From Monilinia fructicola (Eukaryota > Ascomycota > Leotiomycetes > Helotiales > Sclerotiniaceae): DNA of 64,000 nt. This document shows, piece by piece, positions 1-12,544 of the stretch. Every line of letters begins with the position of its first letter. Position 1 is the first letter of the stretch. The stretch is taken from the NCBI GenBank assembly GCA_008692225.1, contig VICG01000002.1, positions 1,070,001-1,134,000 on the forward strand, read 5' to 3'. Both the position numbers and the translations under genes were made by a program. The notes beneath the pieces are model-generated. The model searched no databases, had not been told where the DNA came from, and saw only the letters and a program-made list of their open reading frames with translations.

Positions 1-3000
1 GCATCGGTCGGTAACGCTTCCACCAGTGCCACCGATTCTCAGATAGGGCCACACTGCCAGTCTGCCACCGATTTGATGGAACGGACGCAAAAGGCCCATC
101 CATGGACCTGCACCCGCGCAGCTCCCAAGCTCTAACCCGATTGACGAGCAGCACCTCCCTCGATCCTCGTTCGAATTTCGAATCCCCGTTTCTGCCAGCC
201 GCTCCGGTGGAAGATGCGGTACGGTGCCAGCCTACAGTACCAGGACGTGATGGGATGGGATGGGATGCTCACTCACAGTTCCAGACTCGTTGCCCTTCCG
301 GTCTTGTGTGGACCAAGGTTTTTTTTCCAAGGGTCCCTTTCAAGCATTAACCCATCTTGAGATATGGCGCTGCTTGGTTTATCGGCAGCATTGCTAGCAC
401 CATGAGGTAATGTGTCAAAGTAATGTAATGTAATGTAAGTAATGTAAGTAACGTAATGAATAACTATGCATATGGGAAATTGGTCGTAAATTCTTCCTTC
501 ATCCATTCATTCGTGATTCGTGATTCGTTATGTGCAATTACTCATTCGTCTGCCCTACAGTCTCGTGTTCCTTGATGCCATCACGCTATCATGCTATACG
601 GAGGACTTATGCAGAGGAGATTTTGGTGTTGCGCCAGCATGTCATCGGGTTCTAGTTCTGCACGCACGACGTTCAGAGTTCGTCGTGCAAGTCAGGACCG
701 TCGGTCTCTCGCGCTGCTGAAGGAAGAGGAAGGTTTGAAGGAAATGAATCAGAGGAACCCCCAAAGGCAAAAATAAATAAATGGTCATGATCAAGATACA
801 CACGCTGGGTGGATGGTTTCCTGATAAGACTTCTTTCTGCACGCTTGCTTCTTTTGTCCACATGGAAGATTTATCTTGATTGTGTTGCATGTACTCGAGT
901 ACACTGCGAAAAAAAGAGAGAGAAAGAGATTTGAAAATAGATTAATAATTGTAGTTCGGATTTCTATATCTGGTATAATGTGCGTCGGTTTACGTTATTA
1001 TCATTATCAATATATATAATATATAATATATAATATATATATATATATAAGGTTACATATATACATACAGACCTATCTAAAATATAATACAATACAGCCT
1101 ACACATAAACAACATCGAATAGAAGTTGGAAGTTCTACCTTCTATTTTAATTAGTATTATCATCTAAAGGGGTTGTAAAAGTCATTTTTCATTCATCCCC
1201 TTTTTTGTCGATTGGCGACCAACATTTCCGAAAGATAACGGACGGATTAGATTAATGGGTGATTAACAGCTAATTAGCTAACTAGCTAGCTAATACAACC
1301 CTCTTCAAATATAATATCAAATACTTGTAAAGAAAGAGAGAGCATTATTAATACTGTATGTATATACCTTTAGCTATTTAAACAACGCCAATACTTTCGT
1401 ATTCATAACACAGCCTTGGAAGAATTACAGCACAAAGTAAAATAATCGCTAGTTATTTTATTACCTCGGTATAATTAGCGTTTATCTATTTGTTTATACA
1501 AATACTCAAACAATATAATGAATAAATATTATAACGATCATTACTGTATTTATAGCAAAGCAAATAAGCAAGCAAATAAACAAAATACAAAATTGATACT
1601 CTATACATTTATGGATTACTTGAGTATATCTATTCTATATCAATCGCTTAATTCGCTTTTTTGCATTTAGCTCTCTCTCTCTCTCATATACATCCATGGA
1701 TACACACAAACACTAAAAACGCTTGCCTAATTGATTAATTAATCAATTGAATATTAACAACTAATTACGATTCTACTGTACCATTACAATACTATCAACC
1801 AATTAGTTCCACCAAGAAATCAATATCAAGAGATCGAGAGAGATCTCTACCATCCATTATTGATTTTGGCGCTCCGGTCCAATTCCTCTGGTGAATATGA
1901 ATATCCCTATTTATCCTCCTAGTCCTCTGCATTTGCATGGTTGTAGTATTTTTAATATGAGGATCTCCTATTTCGAGACTTTTGGGGAGGGAAGCCGGGT
2001 TTAGGTCGCCCTGGAGGTAGGCAGCTTTGGGGATGGGATCTGGATGGGAGGGGGGTGGTTTGGACAGTGGCTTGGGGGGATCGTCGGTTGGGGGTGGTAT
2101 AGTAGGTATCTTGGGGGTGGGCGGTCGTGGTGGTATTTCGATGGTGGGATTATTGATTTTTGACTGTGATTGTGATTTTGAATTTGAATTTATTGTTATT
2201 GTGATTCAATAATTTGGGGGTCTATTATCTTGGTGGAGAGTGTACTCTGTACATCGTGTACATCTAATCGAATTGATAGCGTATAGTTTGCAATCTTTAG
2301 GTATGGATGGATATTGCTATGGACATGATTCACAATATCACAATTGAAGCAATGGCTGTTTTGATAGATTTCTTTCTCGTAGTACAGTGGTTGTCATTTG
2401 CTATTCGACAGGTAGATAGGTAAATAAACACGGCACCTAGTAAATAAATCATTCTCCCATTGCCAGTCCTTGGCTTCGAGGTATTAGTACGACGGGTACG
2501 AGACAGGATACAATTAGATACCGCTAGCCACTAAGCAGATTATGTTGTACAGTAATTGTAACAATAATAAGTATTCTTCGTGCCATCCTTAAGTGGTTTC
2601 AAGGCTTGGGAAGTTGTGATCCCAGGACTAACACTATTTTTCTATTAGTTTTGGGTTTTGGGGATACTATTGGATTGACTGGTTGATTGATTGATTGTCT
2701 AATGGCTGTTTTATTTACCTATTTACTGTATCTATTCCCTAGAGACGCACCGAGGGACTTGCTAATCTGGTAAGTATAGTGTTATAGGATAGGAGGTCCG
2801 ATCACGTTTATTGCTTTGGGCAAGTTGGCAATTTGAAACGATTTGAAGATGTCTGTTTTAGGGGAAGCTGTGTGAATCCTATACCAAAAGAGGGTTGGGT
2901 GTTATTTGCATTGTTTTGGAATCTGTGGTCTGGAGTCTAGATTCTAGACCCTAGTGTTACTGTACCAACTGAGCGTATAGATAGCTACACATAGGTAGGT

Positions 3001-5230
3001 GCATTTACTAGAGGGACCAACCTTCTCGAAACATTTTCCTTGGTGTTTATCTACTTAGATAGATTTCTAATTTCTAATCATTAATCACTAATCCCTATTG
3101 TCTAACTCCTAGAAATCCAAGGTTCTTCTAGAAATCTAGATTTACATGCAGGGCTTTATTTTTAACTGTTTGATGGCTATTTGATGAGCTACTTGGGTAG
3201 CTATTCAGGACTCTAGACTCTACTCTGCACAGTCTAATAATACGAACGATTATTGGTTTGGTTCTGGATGAATCATAGCGAATAGCTTGCATACTGCGTA
3301 CAGTACAGTTGTACTACCCTTCATCGCTTACGACGCCGAAGCCTGGGCCTGGAGCTCCCCAGCAACGATTCAAAATTTCGAGGACTTCGAAGCTTTTGGC
3401 TATCTTGCTATTGCGTTGCTGTATCACTATTTGGATGTTAGATAGTATGTGTTAGAGTACCATACGAGGTAGGGCTAGAGGTTGATCGATGTTATTGCTT
3501 GTAGTCCTATCAGCTACTGATTTAACAGTCGGTCTACGGAGTAGTCGGGTGGCAGGATACAGTAGTAGGATAGTAGGATCGTGGTATATTATGTAATATA
3601 TACAAACTTCCACTTCCAGATCCAATATCTGATCCTGCGATGCAATAATTGGTAGTCATTGGAATGGGAAAACTTTCGATATCTACAATAGGGTTTGACT
3701 AGGTAGGTTCTGCTAAACTGTCCTAATGAACCGTATAGTATCAAATACCTAGGACCTAGGTAGTACTAAAACGAACTAAAAGAAAACGTAAGGCTGCTTA
3801 CGCAATCTTGCGTGGCTTCTTACCCTTCTTGGTTTTTACTTTAGTTTCTTGGTTGTCCACGTCCTGTCTCTTTGTGTTTGTGTAACCTTACTCGAGTATA
3901 TACTGTACACTGTGCAGTGTGTATAATATAGCCGACATGTCTGATTACACATGGAATAATCCGCCATACAAAATCCACGCTTGATGACAAACAAGCACAA
4001 AGCATAATTCTGCAATTCACAGACTCGCAGATTCGCAATTCGATGTGGCTGAAAAGAAACTTTCGACACAATCTAGATGGGGTTCTGGCGCTGCTGAGCG
4101 GTTAGTGGTCGGGTGCGTTGGGTTGGGACCGGTAGATGGGGCGTTGCAGGCTTGCAGGTTTGCGGTGTGGCTTCTCACGGACGTGGAAGATACAGTAGCG
4201 TTGTTTTGTACTCTGTAGGGTTGGTGGTGGTAGCTTGGTGCTTTGCTTTTACAGTACAGTCAGTACAAGTACAGCTTGGATAATTACTGATGGCGCTGGG
4301 TGCCGGTGCATGATGCGGTGTGGTGCGCGGTGTGCGGTGTGCGGAGGTACTGCGGGTAGGTGCTACAGTATGGGAGATGGGGATGGGGAATGTTGTGTGA
4401 TGTGTATGAGGTGAGGTGAAGTGAGATGGGATGATTATTGAGAGCTACCCGGGTGCTGATTAGTGACTAGATGGCCTTAGGTAGGTACTTGGATGGGCAG
4501 GTGAGGAAGGGATCGATCACATGTTATACTGTAATGTTGTGATATCGTAGGCCGACAGGCAGTACTTGTTAGTATAGGAGTATAGGAGTATTCTTTTTGT
4601 GTAAGGGTGTTATTACTTCGTTTGATCCAAGGTAGAGTGAGTGGATCGATGAGATAGGGACGGCATTGGTAGATCGGACGGATGAGAGAGAACCCGGGAG
4701 CTCAAAGGCATTCACTGATAGGTTAAGATGCAAATAGGGAGAATTGGGACGAAAAACAAATTACTTTAATCGTAGGAATCAATGATACATATCATCCCAA
4801 GTATCTCTGTACGAAGTATATCGAAATTTATGTGTAGAGATTTATGAGCCTATCCTAACTATATCATCCGATTATTATTGTTGTTTAAAGATTCCAATTA
4901 TATACTCAATTACGTGATTTGCACTTCTTGATTTAGATATGTATGTTGATATTGGGGTCTCATGTTTCTAGAATTGATCTGTATGGTGTACGAGCTACCT
5001 CGTGTATTGAATATTTCATCTTGTATTCCTTCTTCCCTGTTTGATTTATGTGATTTATTGAATCAACTGCATCGTATGATTATGCCCTTGCCTATACCTC
5101 ATCCAAATTCATATCCAGATTCATATCCCTGTTCGTCCCAGGCTTCCAGCCAGACGCCCCTCATTTGAAGGGTTGTGAATGTCATCAAGTATGATAGAGA
5201 TAGCAAGTAGGATATGATACCTACTCTACT
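1..5230. other. Gene-poor leading region
   Basis: No conserved protein is recognisable on either strand over about 5.2 kb. The stretch has AT-rich low-complexity tracts (TA-dinucleotide run near 1008-1050), many short repeats of TACTGTA/ACAGTAC type and G-rich patches (2010-2130, 4080-4440). Open frames are short and mostly lack an ATG or codon structure. Two weak candidates on the minus strand are a proline-rich open frame (1795-2205) and a lysine-rich 29-codon tail (3798-3887). The region could be the long 3' flank or UTR of a gene beyond the window edge, or simply intergenic DNA. Confidence 0.5.
1795..2205 (-). other. Weak candidate exon, proline-rich open frame
   Basis: A 137-codon minus-strand frame is open between two stops and lacks an early ATG. 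Its translation starts with an S/Q/N-rich patch, then a proline-rich stretch with repeated PP/PTP motifs, then a mixed charged tail ending ...FLVELIG. A CACAG just upstream of the proline-rich part could be a splice acceptor, which would make this a terminal exon of a gene whose upstream exons I cannot identify. The G-rich plus strand alone might produce such a frame by composition. No family recognised. Confidence 0.15.
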
Positions 5231-6994
5231 CTACCCTCTTGGTTTCAGTTTCATCCATCCGCTCGTTCCTGGCTTTTTGTCTTGATCCTTATCTTTTTCT
5301 GTCACAGCTCCCATGGTAGTATTCCTTCCTCTTTCCCGTCCACCTCTATTCTTGTCGCCACTATTCGTCGGTCCGAAAGAAAGTCTTTCTGCAATCCCGG
5401 TGTTGGTGCCAACGCCATCACTGACCATTTCAACCGCATCCATAACCGTCCTCATACTCATAAAACTCTGCATACCAGCCATATCATCCCTCTCCTTAGA
5501 AACAGCAGTTCCCGCTTCCGACACCTCTTTTCTAGCCCCCACTACAACCCCACCACCACCTATTTCATCCTCCACCGCCCACGCATCCTGATTCAAAACC
5601 TCCCATTCGGCATTTGCCACTTCGCTCATGAGCTTATTCTTGAGTTTATCGGCCAGTTGATTCGGACGTGGAAGTTTGAAACCACGTATAAATTCTGCGC
5701 CTTCTGCGCTTCCAAGATATGAATGTGCGGAGCCGTGGCTGGCCCAACCAAGAAGTGAACGCTCACTTTTAGTATTCCTCCTATCTTCACCGTCGGGTTG
5801 GCCAAGAGTGTCGAGAGTTTTTGGTGGAGGGGGAGTTGTAGATGAGGAACGTGGTGTAGGTTGAAGATGAGGTTTATCGCCTATGAGGAGTCTCCATAGA
5901 TTTTTCCCTATGTTGCAGATGTCCTCAAAAGTTGTTACACCATTTTCTCCTACGGATATCCCTTGAGTTTTACATAGCCATGCTATGTTATAGGCGAGAA
6001 GGACTGCGCCTTCGAGGAAGGAAGCATAGGCTGCTGGATCCTCGTTTGCTAGCAGGGGAAGAGGCTTGTTGATCCACAAAGGCCGTGGTCGAGGTTGGTT
6101 GGAGTTTTCGGCGTGGCGAGAGGTTGAAGGACTGTTGCTTGATGAGCTAGATGTCGTTCCAGGAAATGGTGCATTCGTATGCAGGTACGAGGAAGGCAAA
6201 GAGAATATCGTAGGCAAAGGATAATCTCGATGTGGAAGGGTTACTTCTGCAGGTAACCTGATAGCGAGATAATGAGTAGCTAGCATGAGGACATGCGTGA
6301 TGTGAGATAAGGAGGTTGAAATTTGGGCAGGGCTTGCCACTTCAAATCATGGTTAGCATTGTGCTTGCCCATAGGCAGAAACTGAATACGTACTGTTCAT
6401 CAACCTTAAGTCTACAATGCTAATCCCACCTATTTTATATTCTTCCTCTGCATTCAACCCCCTGACCCTTTGAAGCTCATATAATTTGGCAGCTTCGTAG
6501 CAAAGATAGGCCCTAGACCCTCCGATAAGGTTATATGCCTGGTTCCATCTGTATTTCGTCCGGCGAGTAGAATCCTCAATGTCTTGTATCTGTTTTGTTC
6601 TGCGAGCTTCGACTCCGCTCGAAGCCGATGCTAGTTCTGCTCTTCTCTGATCATTTGCAGCCTTCTTCTTGCTGCGCTCCTCCTTGGCTCGCTCGAGCTT
6701 TGCTCTCAACTCCTTTGCATTGGCAACAATCTGATTCGTGCGGTCTATAACCTTTTCTCGCTCAGCGAGTAACGCATCGTAATTTGACTGAGTAGCAACC
6801 GCAGGTTGTCCATCCTCATGTCTTCCCGAGGGCAGCAGCGGAAAGCGCCCACTGATATCTCGATCGAGCGCTTCCTTTTCTAGGAGAATGCCGGCGGTTT
6901 GCACTCGAGTTTCGTAAAGCTGGTTGCGCGCATCTGTGGGACAAAGGAATGGTAGTTTATGTCCGCCTGTTCGGAAACATATATCGCACTGCAT
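5231..6994 (-). CDS. atg14: Autophagy-related protein Atg14 (Vps38/UVRAG-type)
   Basis: Likely the autophagy-specific subunit of PI3-kinase complex I, which directs Vps34 and Atg6 to the phagophore assembly site. The N-terminus MQCDICFR carries the CxxC start typical of fungal Atg14, followed by the conserved LPFLCPTDARNQLYE segment. A coiled coil rich in E, K and R follows at roughly residues 65-150. The C-terminal half contains the conserved stretch around SLSHITHVLMLATHYLAIRLP and a family-like ICNIGKNLWRLL helix. Two exons: 6994-6394 and 6339-5231, joined across a 54-nt intron (GTACGT donor, GCTAAC branch, AG at 6341-6340), giving about 569 residues in one intact frame. The splice restores N-M-A-S-P across the junction. 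Divergent from the next gene with 511 bp between starts. The family identification rests on recognised motifs, not a search. Confidence 0.88.
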
Positions 6995-7505
6995 CTCGTC
7001 TAGCTACTGACAAAGGCTCGTTGTGTAGAGGTTATAGGAAATGATGTAGGTAATGAATTGTGAGATTGAGAAAGAGTATAGGTGTGGGTAATTCTAGGGA
7101 GGCATATAATACATAATGTAAGATGCAAGAGAATATTAGTTAGTAGGGTAATTCTATGGATTATGGATATTCCAGAGAAGATTCGAGTTTAGAATATATA
7201 TTGGAACAGATGGTGATGGAACGTCAGGCTGAATGACCTCAATACAATGATTCATTGCCTCGCCTTATCTCGACTCGCTTACTTATCATCACATGACTAG
7301 GTGTCATTTTCGTGGTCCTTTTGAAACAAGGCTGTCTCGAGGCTAGGATATTTCAAAGTTGACCTCACTATTACGGCAGCTACGACAGTAGTACCGGCAT
7401 TCAAGTGAGCTTAAACCATCCATCTCCCCTTTCGTCTATGCCTAGCCTTTCTTTTGGGCTGATTTTAGCGTATTTTTACCACTATCTTTATTCCACTTTT
7501 TCGAT
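6995..7505. promoter_or_regulatory. Divergent intergenic region, atg14 / unknown gene
   Basis: The two genes start 511 bp apart and point away from each other, so both promoters must lie here. The stretch is AT-rich on the atg14 side and has pyrimidine-rich tracts (7410-7500) just before the plus-strand ATG, as is common upstream of fungal starts. No specific operator recognised. Confidence 0.5.
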
Positions 7506-8296
7506 ATGTCTCAAACAAACCATTCTCCTCCAAAAACCCCGCGTCGACCAATAATGGACATCGTCAACGACAGGCTTGCGGAGAAATCAGCAGCTAGAGG
7601 TAATTCAGCTCTAACTCCTCCTTCTTCCAAATTACCTCAAAAGATTCGAGGGGTTAGTCCAGCCCTGCTGTCTGCTGGAGTTCACGTTCCTGCCACACCA
7701 ACTACAAACTCGTCGCCCCTTAAAGAGTCGTATGTACTTCAGCGTCACGATCATGCAGATGATGCCAGCCAAGATATAGATATGGCACCTCGAGTAGAGC
7801 CATCGGGAGAGGCAGACGAGACAATTATCAGTCTAGATTCATCAGCCCCTAAAAGAGACTTAGGTCCAATGAATTGGAGTGACTTTGAGGAACGCTATGA
7901 GGCGGCCATCGCGCAATTGAGTGACAAGGAGGACCAGTTGGTTCACGACTTTCAGAATCTTACAGAGGTTAGTTTCTAGAGCTATTGTATATTCCCACCA
8001 CTAATAAGTCTTAAAGGCCTTCCAAATCTGGGCAGATTCTTCGTCAGAGCGAGATAATCAACGAGCATTGAAACGGTAATGACTCCCTCTTATATTTCAT
8101 TTTGAGCTGTCATCTAACATCTGATTAGGCTAAGGACTAGAGAAAGATACGTGCAGATACATGAGAGAACACTGGAGGAGAAAAAGCAGCATTGTGAGTC
8201 ATACTTACGGAATTTTCCTCTTCTTTACTAACTCATTTTCTAGATTTGAAAGTCGTTCAAGCATTTAAGCAGGCTCTCGAATTGTTTTCAGAATGA
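7506..8296 (+). CDS. Unrecognised conserved-looking coiled-coil protein
   Basis: Four exons give a 212-residue protein: 7506-7967, 8017-8075, 8129-8193 and 8244-8296. All three introns are short (49-53 nt) with GT-AG ends, and the reading frame is preserved. The N-terminal 110 residues are Pro/Ser/Thr-rich and look disordered, with SP and TPP sites. The C-terminal 100 residues are helical and charged, starting at NWSDFEERYEAAIAQL and ending in VVQAFKQALELFSE, and contain an aromatic FQIWADSS motif. The splice joints keep the heptad-like helix continuous, which supports the model. I do not recognise a named family and assign no function. Confidence 0.75.
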
Positions 8297-9541
8297 AATC
8301 TTCATTTTGACTTTCATTTTCAAATGTCATGATCACAGGATCTATTTACGGAAGCTATAGTTTCGTTCAATTTGGTAGGGACATAAGGCGCAGTAAGGAA
8401 CTGATTGCAGAAGACATTGCTAAGATACCCTATTTATGTTTGCTTATACATTGCAATACTATCTGCCATATACATTTCAATCGCAAATGCACTGGTATTT
8501 TCAGTTCAGCACTACGTGCTTTCCCTTCCTTTGTTTTTGAGCACTCAATATGAAATTCAAGCTATTAAAGCAGTATTGAAAGTGAGCCGCATAGACACTT
8601 GTGCTGCTTTGTTGGTCGACATATACTTGATATTGTACCCATGTCTAAGATACATGCGTCTGCATCTACGAAACTTCAGTTTTCAAGTTCGTCGAGGGAG
8701 ATCATTAAGTGAGACTCAAGCAGTAGCATTCCCGTGTGGGAGACAGTTTTGAGGGTCACTGGCCGCTGCGCACATAAAATCACAATGGGAATGAAGTAAC
8801 GGATGGTATAAGTAGCAGTACCACTAAAATGATAATGCATGATGGGTGATGAGTGAAAGACTTGCTCACGGTCAGTGATATCATTTAGCTCCGTAAACTT
8901 CACACATAACATCACATTCTCATTGATATCTTGTTACTTAACTGTTGAGAGAATTGACGTTACCCGATATACTGGAACCAATTCTGGGAAGAACCACTTC
9001 TCATATTTTTGGCAACGAGTTTATCAATTTATTCCAATGCAAGTACAAGATGCTATTTCTATGTCCAGGATGATTAGAGGAAATGAACTGCCCTCACCTC
9101 CTTGAAACCTATATTCTCGAAGCCTTCAGGGGAGGATTGTGAGTTTAAGATTTGAGAATCTGATCTTTCAGCTCAATTCCATTCCTTAACAAAAAAATGA
9201 GGAGCCCGGATCACTTGTTTGTTAATCTCCAATTTTGACTGACACTGTTCAATAGTCACATATTTTTGAAAAAGATTTGAATGTCCACAGTAGGTACCTA
9301 GGTAATTCTGCTCAGAAAAAGAAACATGAATGTTCTCCAGTCGATCTCAGTTCAAAGCGGGTCCACCCGTTGAGCGCTTACTCTGTACGGAGTACACGCT
9401 AGGCCCTACGCTAATGCTTCGGCCACCGTAGTCTGCCATAAAAATTTGAAAACTTTCTTATTAACAGGCAGAAGATTCCTCATCCATCTACAAACATGAC
9501 AACAAACACACCCACAACCGCGCCTCATATTGCGCGTCGCC
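8297..9541. other. Intergenic, no gene supported
   Basis: About 1.25 kb between two plus-strand genes. Open frames (for example around 8405-8752) have no codon structure or family resemblance. Contains one copy of the TACCTAGGTA palindrome (9295-9304) and a TACGGAGTAC near-palindrome near 9390. Confidence 0.5.
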
Positions 9542-10207
9542 ATGTCTGCGCCAGCGGTAACACAAGTTAGTTCATTTTACCATATGCTGTATACATACAA
9601 TGCTAATAAATTCTAGAATGAGATGTCGGCTTTCCACGCGGCTCACTTTGGCGGTACCTCGACTGGACATTTTGCGCGACAATTCTTAGGCCCAGTGGAA
9701 GATGTATATGAAGAAGAGGTCGAAGATAATGGTCTTGGTTACTATCCCGATGGTGTCAAGAGAACTTTGACCGATGAACAAATCGCAATCTTTCGACATT
9801 CCGAGATTCAAGCCATTCTTCGAAAGCGCAGGCATGCCGAAGAGGCCAATCAAACTTTGGATGAACAAATTAAATCCGAAACTCCCAAACCTAATCATTT
9901 AGAAGTGGGTGAGGCTGATGGAGAACACGGAGAGATTGCTGAAAATTTCTCGCATCCTGAGCCTATCGGACCTGTGCGACCGAAGAAAAAGTCAAAGAGG
10001 GAATTGAAGAAAATAAGGAAAGCACAAGAAGCCAAAGAAAAAGGGTGGTTCAAGCAAAACATCAAACCTGACTTGCGAAAGAGAACTTGGGATAAAGTAG
10101 AAAAATCTATCGGGTCTCTCGCGTATGACGATGATGAGGGGGGTGGTAGTAGCCATGCCTCAAGCTCAGCGCCGCAGAGGAGAAAGATCTCCTACGATGA
10201 TTCTTGA
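9542..10207 (+). CDS. DUF3807 family protein
   Basis: Two exons: a short 24-nt first exon (9542-9565, MSAPAVTQ) and 9617-10207, joined across a 51-nt intron with GTTAGT donor and GCTAAT branch-like site, giving 204 residues. An alternative start is the internal ATG at 9623. The conserved N-terminal block (SAFHAAHFGG, then DNGLGYYPDGVKRTLTDEQIAIFRHSEIQ) matches my memory of the fungal DUF3807 family. A basic stretch (RPKKKSKRELKKIRKAQEAKEK, about residues 120-142) suggests nuclear or nucleic-acid association. The function of this family is not known to me. The frame is intact. Confidence 0.78.
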
Positions 10208-11254
10208 GCAATCCATAGCTTGATCTTATTCATACTTCGATTTTCGGTTTGGCATTTCAAGAGGTTAGTACTTATTCTTTTCACCCTGTTCGCGTCACCG
10301 ACCAAATGATGAAAATCTTCGTATCGTCATCCTTAGTCGGAACTGGTAGCTATACTGTGGATCTTTCGGTTTGCTTCGGCTTGCTTTAGCTCGCCTTGGC
10401 TCGTCGATATGATCCCCTTGTATAGATCTGCTGGTGTTGATGAGACATAATCTTCTCTCTGAAATAAAGTTGAAGCTTTCACGTTTACGTCACTACGCAT
10501 GTTCTTATTGAATCCATACTAATTGTTGTAGACATCACATCTGATCGTGATTATTATCTCAGTATAGATTGATTCATCGGATCTGACATTCGCTCGACAC
10601 AACTCTCTCTTCAGGTACGCATCAAACATTTTCTTTTGCCCCACGCTTTTATGATGACAAAGGGCCATGAGGCCTGAATAATCCCAGCTCGTCGAATGCC
10701 TCACAATAAACGCAGAGAGCATACTGAGATATGAAACCCGTTCTGAAAAGCAATCAAGATTTTTATATTTGGAATGATTTCCGCATACTGTGTGCTGACA
10801 ATCACTTCTAGTTCATGGTACTAAAAAATAAAGAGATTGTACGATGCCTTATACACCGCCATTGACATCTCCAAGAATTTTCTACGCACCTGGGTAAATC
10901 TCCCCTGCTCTTACTTCCCACCTGGATGAGAGGGCCCTCAGGCTTTGATATTTGTTGTAAAGCTGTCGCATCTTACGATGGAGGTGACCCGAAAGGTGGA
11001 ATGAAAGTTGACGGAAATACATGGACTCTCATTCGAGGAAATCACCTCTTTATGAGCTACATGGATCTATATGTGAAGGAATGCAGGCTGCAAAGAAGGC
11101 TAGACTCTTGTAGATGGGAAGTAAAGGACTAAGACAAGGCTAGTTTTCAGCCTGATAAATTTGGCACCAACTTCCAATCTTAGCTCCCGTTTCTTCCAAT
11201 ACAAAATCCTTTGATCCACTATATGTATCATTCTATGACCATGAACAATTGAAA
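10208..11254. other. Intergenic, no gene supported
   Basis: About 1 kb between plus-strand genes. The open frame at 10926-11132 has no recognisable motif and is not called. The last 15 bases before the next gene hold a minimal upstream ORF. Confidence 0.45.
11241..11252 (+). promoter_or_regulatory. Minimal upstream ORF (3 codons + stop)
   Basis: ATG AAC AAT TGA lies immediately before the zinc finger gene. Its stop ends 2 nt before that gene's ATG at 11255. Such a tight uORF could limit initiation by termination-reinitiation or leaky scanning if the transcript starts upstream of 11241. Confidence 0.35.
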
Positions 11255-12544
11255 ATGAGTGACCCTCCAAGTTGTGACCAAGGCCTACTCAATCGGCTCA
11301 ATGCTCTAAAGCAAACGAATATTCGACTCGATGCATCTCCGTAAGCTGAATACCAACATAGCCTTAATGTCACATGCTGAGTCTATAGTCATCCACCACT
11401 AAGTGTCTTTCCAAAGGAGTCAACGCCTGAAATAGACCTTTCCGAAAGACTTCGAAACTTACGGAATGCTACTCCATCAAAATCCTCCACGCCTAAACCC
11501 TCCAAGCCTATTGACACCCCGTCACCTCCCCAGCAATATTCCAGTTTCTACAATCATACTATTGCAGCTGATGCCGCTCTTATATTCTCACAAGATGATC
11601 ATGATGAAAAATCTTTGGATGAACTTTTAGCAGAACTTGGAACCGAATCTGAGTGGCTTAATCCTGACGATCCAAATGATATTCAAAAAGCTTCTTGATG
11701 AGGCTAAGAAGGCTTTACCCAATCATGACGTCGCTTCAGAAGCAAATGAAGAAAAGTCGACGGAGGCTCCGGAGGGGAACCGCCAGAAAGATAATATCTT
11801 GACAAGTGGTCTCGATATGTCTGTATTTGCCATAGATGACGAGGAGCACGGAGATGTCACCAAAGATAAACAGGCCGAAATTTTAGAAGACGAATCACGT
11901 GAAGTACAGGATATTGTTGCCAAGTTATTGGACGAGGTTAATCTGGAGAGAGGAGAAGCCGAAGAAGAGGCTAAAGAGAAACAGCCACGAGGAACCGAAG
12001 ACTTCCCTATTGATAGGGAAGTACTGTCATCCTTCCCAAAATACACTCAAAACCCAAACGCGGCCGAGGAACCCAGCCTGACCCTTCCATCCGCACCATC
12101 CACGCTCCCAGAGCCGAGCCGAACATCCCTCGATTTCGAGGATGATATCACGGCGCGCTTGGCTGCCCTCAGAGGTCTCGGCGTTGGCGATTTACTCGGG
12201 CTGCCTTCGGCACCAACCACGAAACCGGTTGATGGAGAGCTAGCGACGAAGGGGGAGGCGAAGACGGGGCTGAAAAAGTACACGGATGAGGAGATGGATA
12301 CGTGGTGTATTATCTGTCAGGACGATGCTACGGTGGCGTGTGCGGGGTGCGATGGGGATTTATATTGTGCGCGGTGTTGGAAGGAGGGACATATGGGGCC
12401 GGATGCGGGAGGAGAGTTTAAGCGCCACCAGTGGAGGAAATGGGTAAGGCCTACCTATTTGGTTGGGAATTGGGGGTCCGGTTTGACGATATGTTGTGGA
12501 CTGACTATACCCAAATTTCTATTTTTCGTTAGTGGCTGGTTTGA
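11255..12544 (+). CDS. ANCHR/ZFYVE19-like B-box-type zinc finger protein, frame-disrupted
   Basis: Exon 1 is 11255-11340, exon 2 starts at 11389 after a 48-nt intron, and a last intron 12444-12532 (GTAAGG donor, CTGAC branch) leads to a short terminal exon ending at 12544. If that intron is retained, the frame stays open to 12560. The N-terminus has the LLNRLNALK helix and a DLSERLRNLR motif. The middle has the acidic LNPDDPNDIQ-KLLDEAKKALP stretch that resembles the fungal Abscission/NoCut-like family. The C-terminus (about residues 325-375) is a Cys/His finger, CIICQ...CAGC...YCARCWKEGH...H. The frame breaks at an A5 run (11685-11689): one A fewer gives a continuous protein of about 405 residues. 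Probable ESCRT-linked or zinc-binding role is inference from the family only. Confidence 0.7.

Noticed and set aside
2027..2212. Gly-rich 61-codon plus-strand ORF
   Set aside because: Shadow of a G-rich strand; low complexity.
3798..3887. Lysine-rich 29-codon minus-strand tail (...KKGKKPRKIA)
   Set aside because: No start codon, no upstream exon found; too short to support a gene call.
5282..5722. Plus-strand ORF of 146 codons
   Set aside because: Antisense to the C-terminal exon of Atg14.
8405..8752. Plus-strand ORF of 115 codons
   Set aside because: No ATG in good context, no motif; probably 3' flank of the preceding gene.
10926..11132. Plus-strand ORF of 68 codons
   Set aside because: No recognisable family or splice partner; intergenic.
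11685..11689. Programmed +1 frameshift
   Set aside because: The shift coincides with an A5 run and similar breaks occur in other genes, so sequence error is simpler.
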